Positions 55,807 through 62,715 of a stretch of DNA of 64,000 nucleotides are shown in pieces. The DNA lies in contig OZ038509.1 of assembly GCA_964036315.1 (NCBI GenBank), positions 30,520,968 through 30,584,967 on the forward strand, in the 5' to 3' direction. Numbering within the stretch: the first letter of the stretch is position 1; each line of letters begins with the position of its first letter. A program made the translations under genes and the position numbers. The stretch is from Acanthosepion esculentum (lineage: Eukaryota; Mollusca; Cephalopoda; Sepiida; Sepiidae). The notes under the pieces were generated by a model. The model was not told the DNA's origin and searched no databases. It worked only from the letters and a program-made list of their open reading frames with translations.

Positions 55807-56175
55807 TCTGAAATTGTAGTTCAGAAGAATTATTCCTCATTTAAGTAGCCTATTTGCAGTGTAAACCGGTAGACCTATTTTCGAACCAAAAATTGTTAGT
55901 TGTGATCCGTCTGTAGTGTAAAATATCTACCATAGATATACCTATGAAACCTTGTGACTGCGAAGATAATTTACAGAGCTTCTTTCTCTATTTGTGACTA
56001 ATTTTTCTCCGCTGGTAGTAAGGTTCGAGAAGCACGTGCGATGGGTTTTATTGTTCCATCTGGCATTCTATGCAATATACACGCTCTGACTCCATAGGCG
56101 CTCGCGTCACTTGCTACAATTATTTCTAGTTTATGATCGTAGTGTGCCAAAAATAAATCTTAAAGTTAACGTCTT
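55770..56175 (-). pseudogene. RNase H domain remnant
   Basis: On the minus strand the reading includes HYDHKLEIIVASDASAYGVR, DGTIKPIARASRTL, SQIEKEAL and FHRYIYGR, the hallmark run of Gypsy RNase H. The Asp in ASDAS and the Glu of the IEKEAL segment are present. There is a TAG stop at 56,000-55,998, where the family usually has Tyr before SQIEKEAL. A TGA at 55,839-55,837 replaces the Trp usual after ANRLL. Frame changes occur between 55,940 and 55,840. It would normally degrade the RNA strand of the RNA-DNA hybrid during reverse transcription; here it is broken. Confidence 0.88.
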
Positions 56176-56179
56176 AATT

Positions 56180-56898
56180 ATTTTTTCAAATGTTTCCTGG
56201 CATTGATCTGTCCACTGCCAAACTTTTTCTTTCTTTAGCAGCTCGTTCAGTGGTGCATGTGAGGTATGAATTCCTGGTAGAATTCCTAGAAAACTTTGTA
56301 ATTCTGTTATGTTCTTAGGAACTGGCGTTTTTTTTTATTTGGAATATAGCCGGCGCGACCTTAATCCCAAAAGGTAATCTTGGTATTTGTACAATCCTTT
56401 GTGTGTGTTTATTCACAGTAGTTTTGAACTTTCCTCATCGACTGGAATTTGCAAGTACGCTTCACTTAAATCAATTTTCCATCCATCCATTTAATTTAGT
56501 GAATACGTCTTCTGGACTGGGTAGAGGATAGTGGTAGTCCTTTATTGCTGCGTTCAAACATGTAGAAAAATCAGCTCAAATCGAAATTCTCCTGATTTCT
56601 TTTTGACGTAGACCGTCGGTGCGGCCCATTTACTGTATTCTACTTGTGTCAATATGCCAGTGATTTCAAGTCTAGTCAATTCTTGATCATTTTTTCTATT
56701 GACACAAACGGTACGGTCCTTTTTTCTTGAAGATAGGTTGAACTTTTTTTTTATTTCGATATTAGCTTCATACATCTTCCGAGACCTGCTGAAAATACTT
56801 CGGGGAAACTCGTTTTTAGTTTCTCTTTTAATTTGTCTGCCTCGGTTGGTAAGTATTTTACATTTTGGCAGTACGTACTTATTATTGGTAGATCCCAC
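56180..56898 (-). pseudogene. Reverse transcriptase remnant lacking the active-site segment
   Basis: The frame from 56,898 to 56,554 carries the N-terminal RT run ELTRLEITGILTQVEYSKWA, then APTVYVKKKSGEFRF. After a frameshift near 56,570 the match continues with AAIKDYHYPLPSPEDVFTKL, and after another near 56,480 with KIDLSEAYLQIPVDEES. It then reaches RLPFGIKVAPAIF. At a T-rich run on + (about 56,326-56,340) the match jumps straight to PVPKNITELQSFLGI, which in intact relatives lies about 100 residues further on. The missing part normally contains the YxDD catalytic pair. The piece ends with a shortened thumb or connection region (PLNELLKKEKVWQWTDQC) that runs into RNase H. Non-functional. 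Confidence 0.88.
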
Positions 56899-57110
56899 AG
56901 TTCGGATTTTTACATCCAGTCCGTTCCGAATAGGTTTTCTGTATTTCTTAAGACGTACATTTTTAGTTTTTCGTCATTCCATTAAATGTTACATTTGTAA
57001 TTACTTCACCCTCGAATTTTATCCGTTTTTAACATGGCAGGTTTGTTCAGTTTTAACCATGTTTGTAGGTTTATAATAGTTATGTCTGAGTCAGAATCCA
57101 GCTGTAGCCT
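56880..57110 (-). pseudogene. Aspartic protease remnant
   Basis: Directly continuous with the gag frame on the minus strand. The segment LQLDSDSDITIINLQTW sits where Gypsy proteases have the D-S/T-G-S active-site loop; the Gly is replaced by Asp, which should abolish activity. A TGA follows at 57,009-57,007. Further on, NLFGTDWM and ELWDLPI match the family's C-terminal part (usual form N-L-L/F-G-x-D-W), interrupted by a stop after DWM. A retroviral-type protease would process the gag-pol polyprotein. Confidence 0.8.
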
Positions 57111-57209
57111 GACTTTTCTGTTTTGCATTTCAACTTGTACGTATTTTCTTATTTTAGTCTCATCCGCTTGGTCAGTCCTCGTAATTCTTATTCTGCTTTT
57201 GCTTTCTCT

Positions 57210-58252
57210 TCTAGACGAACAATGAGAACTTTTGTGTCCTATTTTTTTGCATGTTAGACAAGTTTTAAAGTATGTACCGACTTTAAACCAATGCCAAGTC
57301 CCACAGCGATAGCATGGACTAGGTGGTAGTTTTTTCTGATATTGACTTTTAGAGTTAGAAAATTTTGTTTTACCTGTTCTTGAGTGGGGGATTGGTTTGG
57401 TGTGTTTCTGAGAAGGGGAAGTTAGTTTGTCTTCGTACTTTACGTATGTGTGCTATGGCAGTTTCTTCTATGTCTTTTGAGTCTTTCTTCACACTGATGC
57501 ATCTCTGGCAGTCTTCGGCTAGTTTTTGAAGTGTCAAATCTTGTTCACTCTCCAATTTAGTAAGGATTCTGCGTCTCATTTCCGCGTCTTTGGTTGAGAC
57601 CAGTCCTTAGACGTATATTAAGCATTTGAAATTGTCCGCGCTGAGTTCCGATAATTTAAAAACATCACAATATTTGTTAACAATAGACGGGAAAGTTATG
57701 TAATCTTCGCTATCCATTTTTGTTAGTTTCATGCATTTCCGTCTTTTGTGGAATAGTGAGGTATTATGGCTGAAAAGTTCTGTTAGCAGTTTTATGGCTT
57801 CTTTGAAAGTTAACTCACTTGTTTTTCTTGGAAGGATATAATCTACGAATTTGGTATATTTACATGTGCCTAATTTTCTTAGTAATAGACGTACTTTACG
57901 TGCGTCTGACCAATATTTGCAGTTAAATTCATATAGATCTTCGTACCTTCGGAAGTAATTTGCAAAAGTTTTATCTTCGTTGGGTGCTATAGTTCTCCAA
58001 ATAGCGTCTTGTGAGAGAACTGTTTTATTTTCGGAAATTTGCTCTTTATTTTGACATTACACGTAGCAATAATTCTTGTAATTCTAGATGTTTCTGTTCG
58101 TTTTTTTGCTGCTGTTCAAATTGGATTTTGATAAGTTCCACAATTGTTCTTAATGTAATTTTGTGTACGTATTTTATTTTAGTGTAACCTGTTATTCTGA
58201 AACCTGTGTACGCAAAAAAATTTCCTTTGTTGCCAGTAAAATTGATATCCAA
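57210..58252 (-). pseudogene. Gag remnant with zinc knuckle
   Basis: The N-terminal part (about 58,150-58,046) reads LIKIQFEQQQKNEQKHLELQ, a Gln-rich helix common at the start of Mag-like gag. A frame break near 58,050 leads into a long frame with TFANYFRRYEDLYEF, ARKVRLLLRKLG, LTFKEAIKLLTELFSHNTSL and ADNFKCLIYV. A TAA stop at 57,609-57,607 interrupts it, followed in the same frame by MRRRILTKLE and TLQKLAEDCQRC. Near the C-terminus are the pair CYRC and a canonical CX2CX4HX4C knuckle, CLTCKKIGHKSSHC (57,260-57,219), which would bind RNA. The frame runs on into protease without a stop. With one stop and one frameshift this is the best kept part of the element. Gag normally forms the particle. 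Confidence 0.85.
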
Positions 58253-58278
58253 AAAGAAAATTATTTTTTTTATGTGTT

Positions 58279-58365
58279 CGCGTAGAACTTGCCTTTTTAG
58301 AAATCTCGCGTAGAACTTGTCTTTTTTTAGAAATCTCCATGTAGAACTTGTTTTTTTTAGAGTTT
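58279..58365 (-). repeat. Short leader repeat, three copies of about 28-31 bp
   Basis: On + the phrase TAGAACTTG occurs at 58,283, 58,311 and 58,342, each followed by a T run and TTAGA, with AAATCTC before the next copy. It lies in the leader between gag and the 80-bp repeats. Confidence 0.7.
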
Positions 58366-58380
58366 ACTCGTCGACCACTG

Positions 58381-58783
58381 TTATGTGCGACGGATAGCAA
58401 AAAAGGTATGTCCTCTGCGTAGAGAGTTTGTTTTTCCTTTTGGGGATTTGCAGGTTACTACTTGTTATGTGCGACGGATAGCAAAAAAAGTATGTCCTCC
58501 GCGTAGAGAGATCGTTTTTCCTTTGTGTTACCTCGGCGCCACTTGTTATGTGCGACGGATAGCAAAGAACTATGTCCTACGCGTAGAGAGTTCGTTTTTC
58601 CTTTGGGTTACCTCGGCGCCACTTGTTATGTGCGACGGATAGCAAAGAACTATGTCCTACGCGTAGAGAGTTCGTTTTTCCTTTGGGTTACCTCGCCGCC
58701 ACTTGTTATGTCCGAGGGATAGCAAAAAAGTATGTCCTCCGCGTAGAGTGTTCGTTTTTCCTTTGGGTTACCTCGTCGCCACT
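58381..58783 (-). repeat. Leader tandem repeat, five copies of about 80 bp with primer-site copies
   Basis: On + the phrase TTATGTGCGACGGATAGCAA or a variant marks copies starting at 58,381, 58,464, 58,546, 58,626 and 58,706. The last copy abuts the LTR at 58,784. Periods are 83, 82, 80 and 80 bp, and the copy ending at the LTR is also 80 bp. In element sense, four junctions read CATAACA-AG-TGGCGNCGAGG, so each repeats the final seven bases of the LTR, the two-base spacer and the primer site. Confidence 0.88.
58765..58781 (-). other. Primer binding site, tRNA-Ser(GCT) type
   Basis: Element-sense sequence TGGCGACGAGGTAACCC begins two bases after the LTR end. TGG pairs with the tRNA CCA tail, and CGACGAGG is complementary to the discriminator G and acceptor 3' strand (CCTCGTC) of animal tRNA-Ser(GCT). 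That tRNA identity is from memory of its GACGAGG acceptor start. Use of a serine tRNA fits Mag-like elements. Confidence 0.72.
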
Positions 58784-58881
58784 TGTTATGGTCCAAGTTC
58801 CTTGTACCACGGTGATGGTCCAAGTTAGAACCAATGAAGAATAACTCGAACCCAGCTATAGAATAACACAGATATATTACA
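58784..58881 (-). repeat. 5' LTR of the retroelement, truncated
   Basis: Matches the first 100 bp (on +) of the left LTR with about five substitutions and a 2-bp indel. It then runs into satellite 2 within a shared stretch close to ATATTACAAA. If the LTR is 296 bp, the missing part is the U3 promoter side. No target-site duplication matches the left flank (AAAAG on the left, AAATA on the right). Confidence 0.72.
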
Positions 58882-60178
58882 AAATATCATAAAGTTATAT
58901 TACAAATGTTAAGTTTTACAAACATTTGAAAAATATTGAAATTTCAATGCAAAAGCAGCTGTTTTCGCTACTTTTTGGATTTTAAACACGGTTGTTTGAA
59001 AATTAAATTTGCTATTTGAAAACATTAGAAAACCAATAAAATTGTTGGAAATGGATATGGTATCCATCGAAAAATATTGATTTTGACACGTTTCAACAGT
59101 TTTCACAAAGTTATATTACAAATGTTAAGTTTTACAAACATTTGAAAAATATCGAAATTTCAATGCAAATGCAAGCCGTTTTGGCTACTTTTTGAAAGTT
59201 AAACACGTTTGTTTGAAAATTTAATTAGCCTTATGAAACTTTAGAAAACCAATGAAATTATTGAAAATCGATATGGTAACGATCAACAAAATTTCATTTT
59301 GATATGTTTCAACAGTTTTCACAAAGTTAACTTTTACAAACATTTTAAAAATATTGAAATTTCAATTCAAAAGCATGCTGTTTTGGCTTCTTTTGGAACG
59401 TTAAACACGTTTGTTTGAAAATTTAATTTGCTATTTGAAAACCAATAAAATTATTGATAATCGATATGGTATCGATCGAAAAATATTGATTGTGTCAAGT
59501 TTCAACAGTTTTCACAAAATTATATTACAAACATTTGAAAAATCATCAAATTTCACTGCAAAAGCAATCTGTTTTGGCTACATTTTAAATGTTTAACACG
59601 GTTGTTTGGAAATGTAATTTTTCTATTTGTAAACGTTAGAAATTCAATAAAATTATTGAAAATCGATATGGTATTGATCGACAAATGTTGATTTTGACAA
59701 GTTTCAACAATTTTCACAAAGTTATATTACATATTTTAAGTTTTACAACCATCTCGTAAATATTGAAATTTCAATGCAAAACCAAACTCTTTTGGCTACT
59801 TTTTGAATGTTAAACACCGTTGTTTCAAAATTTGATTTGCTATTTGAAACATTAAAAAACCAATAAATTTATTGAAAATCGATATGGTATTGATCGATAA
59901 ATTTTGATTTTGACAAGTTTCAAAAATGTTCACAAAGTTATATCACAAATGTTAAGTTTTACAAACATTTGAGAAATATTGAAATTTCAATTCAAAACCT
60001 AGCTGTTTGGGATACATTTTGAATGTTAAACACGTTTGTTTGGATATTTGATTTGCTATTTTAAACCAATAAAATAGATATGGTATCGATCGAGAAATAT
60101 TGATTTTGACAAGTTTCAACAGTTTTCACAAAGTTATAATACCAATATTATATTTTACAAACATTTGAAAAGTATTGA
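58882..60178 (+). repeat. Satellite 2, right block
   Basis: About six to seven copies of the same monomer as the left block, in the same orientation. Phase marks (TTAGAAAACCAAT or close variants) fall near 59,025, 59,241, 59,443, 59,638, 59,853 and 60,065. The first copy starts mid-monomer at CATAAAGTTATATTACAAAT, about 75-80 bases before the monomer phase at which the left block breaks off. The block ends at GTATTGAAAT, next to GTGACGTCC of the LTR-like segment. Copies here vary in spacing (about 195-216 bp) and none has a useful ORF. Confidence 0.92.
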
Positions 60179-60222
60179 AATGTGACGTCCTACACGTGGC
60201 TGGTGCTGATCCAGGGTCTTTT

Positions 60223-60240
60223 GTCCTACTAGCGGCGCCA
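60223..60240 (-). other. Candidate primer binding site of the second LTR
   Basis: Element-sense TGGCGCCGCTAGTAGGAC starts two bases after the LTR end, with the same AG spacer as the first element. TGG fits a tRNA CCA tail and TGGCGCCG also occurs in two leader copies of the first element. I cannot name the tRNA. Confidence 0.5.
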
Positions 60241-60759
60241 CTTGAGACGCTGACCCCGAGTGGGTGGTGTGATTCTGCAATCGCGACACCGTATGTGAGT
60301 CAGACTAACCTTCGGACACCCGCTGAAGTCCTGATCGCGACGACAGATGACACTCTAACCCTGCTAGTTACCACGGCATCGGATATGAGATTCTAACTCT
60401 TGTCTTGGTCGCGGATGATGTCTGGTTAGATACGGCATTAGCTTTGTCGTCCCCAGCTCGCCTCCAACGTCTGGTTACCGAAGCAACTACTTTGATCTCA
60501 GTCCAACCTACCCACGTTGTGATTTGATCTTAGGTTGTCGAGATCAATCAGCCGTCGGGCCGTAGTGCGAGCCGAATCCGGGTCAAAGGTGATGCTGAAC
60601 AAAAGAATGTAGAAGAAAAAAGAATAAAGGAACAATTCAAGAAGTTCAAATGTTGTTAAGGAATAACAATTTACTTTCTATCTGTTTGTTGGATATAGTG
60701 GTACGTCCTTCTCTCCCAGCACACGTCTATGGATTGTGACACTTCTGCATTTCTTAGCG

Positions 60760-60868
60760 AGTTTTAGTATCTTAAGTTATGTTTCAGTAAACGGATTTTG
60801 GTATCTTCAATCGATGTTTGCTAAAACTGGCCTTGGTATCTTCAATCGATGTTTGTTAACGGGCTTTG
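60760..60868 (+). repeat. Three copies of about 36 bp inside the second LTR
   Basis: GGTATCTTCAATCGATGTTT occurs near 60,800 and 60,835, and a looser copy (TAGTATCTTAAGTTATGTTT) near 60,765. In element sense they lie in the transcribed part of the LTR downstream of the candidate promoter. Confidence 0.7.
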
Positions 60869-61042
60869 GTGGAAAAATCTAAGTCGGACTTCACTGAACT
60901 GTTCTTGGCTAGAAGTCTAAGTCGAAAGGCGTGGAATTCGTGCGGTCACCTGCTGCGAGGCTTATTCTCAAACTCTCAACTCGTAGCTGCAACTCCAACT
61001 GCAACTGTCGAACTGTCTGAAGAACTCTTGAACTGGAACTGG

Positions 61043-61075
61043 AACTGACTGAACGCCCGGGGACGTTCGTTTATA
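61043..61075 (-). promoter_or_regulatory. Candidate core promoter in the second LTR
   Basis: On minus, TATAAA (61,075-61,070) is followed by GTTCAGTCAGTT, giving TCAGTC at 61,052-61,047 and TCAGTT at 61,048-61,043. The 23-32 base gap suits a TATA box and initiator. Transcription would run leftwards to the primer site about 800 bases away. Confidence 0.5.
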
Positions 61076-61236
61076 TGGACGTCAACCAAAACCCAGTGTG
61101 GGGCCAGACGCGGTCTGGGTTCTTCAATAATTTCAAATCCCCAATAAGGATTTTCTTTGTTTTCGGACAGGAAAATTTATCACTTTCCATTTTTGGAAAT
61201 CTATCGCTCTTTGTTTAGAGGGTTTTTTCCCCTTTC

Positions 61237-61470
61237 GTGAGGAGAGGTTGGAGGAGAATTACTCTCCTAAAACTCTTCCTCTTCATACCGGTACCTCATA
61301 CCAAACCCTTCGAGGGGCGTCAACAACAACTCCCTTCCTTCTCATATTTTCAACTTCTGTGAGGAGAGGTCGGAGGAGAATTATCCCCTTAGGCTTAATC
61401 TTCCTCACATTGGTACCTCACACCAACCTTCTCGTGGGCGTCAACAAGTTTCTCCTTCTTTACCATATTT
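61237..61470 (+). repeat. Direct repeat of 122 bp in the second LTR
   Basis: GTGAGGAGAGGTTGGAGGAG at 61,237 returns as GTGAGGAGAGGTCGGAGGAG at 61,359. Both copies go on to GGTACCTCA, ACCAA and GGCGTCAACAA. They diverge by about a fifth, with small indels. They lie just upstream of the candidate promoter in element sense, where LTRs often carry repeated enhancer-like units. Confidence 0.82.
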
Positions 61471-62367
61471 CTCAACTCTGCCTACCACTTCATGCTACCC
61501 TGGTGTGGATGTGGCTAGGCTGGTATTAGCTTACAATGACACTGCGAGGGAAAAGAAAACAAAGAAAAAGAATTATTCTTCCTCGGAACTTTTCTGTTAT
61601 CAACAGAATTCTTTTAGACTCCACAGAGTGTGGCCGCAAAATTCTTTTATCTTACTTTAGACATCTGGTAATTGTCCAGCACATTTATTGCTGACTTTTT
61701 AACTATTGCAATCAACCTTTAACTGGGTGGTGGTTTTCATTTGACGAACAAAATCCCTTTATCGTAACCAGATGTCGATTTCTGGCCACAGAAATCCTTC
61801 GTCGTATACACAGTTTTTGTCCATATCAATGTTTTTGTTTCGCTTAATTCGATTAATTCCGTCTTTCTTGTTAACCGAATTCCGTTGACCCTCTTTTTCC
61901 ACGCGCAGTTGACCGACATTCAAAATTTAGAGTGCCAGCCATACGTGTGGTCAAAACCGTTGTTCTTATCAGGATATTAATTAATGTTGACAGACCTGAG
62001 ATCCGTTTTCCTACGACTTTCCGCTTTCCCGCATCGCAAATGAAAACAAATAAAAACAATCTTTTACCCATTCTTTGTTTGTAAAAAGAAACAAATAATG
62101 TCGCTCAGTATGTCTTTGGATATACCTTTTGCTTATAGTAATTCCCGTTATTAATTTCTGTGATTAATTAATTAAGCAATTAACCACCGTTGCTAAATAG
62201 TAACACAGAAATGTCTGTTTCTTGTTTTTGTTTTATCCGCAGAGTTGGTAAAAAAAGGAAAAGGGGGCGATCAATTTAAGTTGAAAGAGAGAGTGTAAAT
62301 GAGAAATAAAAGATAAGAGGAAAATGTACTTATCAGTGGAATTGTTTTTGGAGTAGTTGTAAATTTT

Positions 62368-62394
62368 GTTGTTGTTGTGGTTGTTGTTGTTGTT
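62368..62394 (+). repeat. (GTT)n microsatellite
   Basis: Imperfect GTT repeat, about nine units, with one GTGG interruption. Confidence 0.9.
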
Positions 62395-62715
62395 CTACTT
62401 TCCTACCCCACTTTCTGCTCTTAGTGCCGGGTCTTAGACTTGACGGTCAGTCCTATGTCCTCTTTGATATCTGCGCCCTTCTGACCTGATTGATTTGAGT
62501 GTCTCTATTTATGGCTGATTTCCTTTTAACACTGGCTCGTTACTTTTTTTCCTCAGTGTAGAAAATCGCCTCCTTTGATTGGTCAGAAAATTAATTTCAC
62601 ACCTTATTGCGAAAAAATGTTTTTAATCGTTTTGATCCGATTTTGCGGGTGTGCAGATCTATTTTGTGTTTTCTAGTATTTTGTTGGGATGATATAGGAT
62701 TTGTATCCTATAACA

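Larger units (their letters stand above)
54607..58881 (-). mobile_element. Defective Gypsy/Mag-like LTR retrotransposon
   Basis: A 4.3-kb element read on the minus strand, so its 5' end is on the right. In its own order: truncated 5' LTR (58,881-58,784), a two-base AG spacer, primer binding site (58,781-58,765), leader with 80-bp repeats, gag with a zinc knuckle, protease, reverse transcriptase, RNase H, integrase, polypurine tract (54,916-54,903) and 3' LTR (54,902-54,607). Both LTRs share about 98 bp beginning TGTTATGGTCC on +, with about five substitutions and a 2-bp indel. Domain order protease-RT-RNase H-integrase is that of Ty3/Gypsy. All coding domains carry stops or frameshifts and two are missing their catalytic cores, so it cannot move by its own products. 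Clade is judged from motif wording and the tRNA-Ser primer site. Confidence 0.9.
60179..62715 (-). mobile_element. Long LTR with adjoining primer site, internal region lost
   Basis: A block of clearly higher GC than its surroundings, without matching coding domains. On + it has CGGCGCCA, a two-base CT spacer, then TGAGACGCTGACC; this repeats the arrangement of the neighbouring element (GTCGCCA, CT, TGTTATGG). Read on minus, an LTR would run from TGTTATAGG (62,715) to GTCTCA (60,243), about 2,473 bp, with TG...CA ends, followed by AG and a primer site. The right end falls exactly where the 49-bp satellite begins. A TATAAA box with an initiator lies inside. Only about 60 bases of leader remain before satellite 2. 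Length is unusual for an LTR, so a composite origin is possible. Confidence 0.5.

Noticed and set aside
58385..58844. Overlapping small plus-strand frames of 65-85 codons
   Set aside because: They arise from the 80-bp leader repeats, which yield similar peptides in successive frames; the leader is non-coding in the element.
54607..58881. Endogenous virus with envelope gene
   Set aside because: Between the integrase end (54,941) and the LTR there are only about 40 bases, so there is no room for an envelope gene. The element is a plain LTR retrotransposon.
60175..60396. Plus-strand frame of 73 codons at the satellite 2 border
   Set aside because: It starts in satellite sequence and crosses the primer-site and LTR boundary. 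No known motif.
61248..61529. Plus-strand frame of 93 codons in the second LTR
   Set aside because: It spans the 122-bp direct repeat, is Pro, Thr and Ser rich from composition, and shows no domain.
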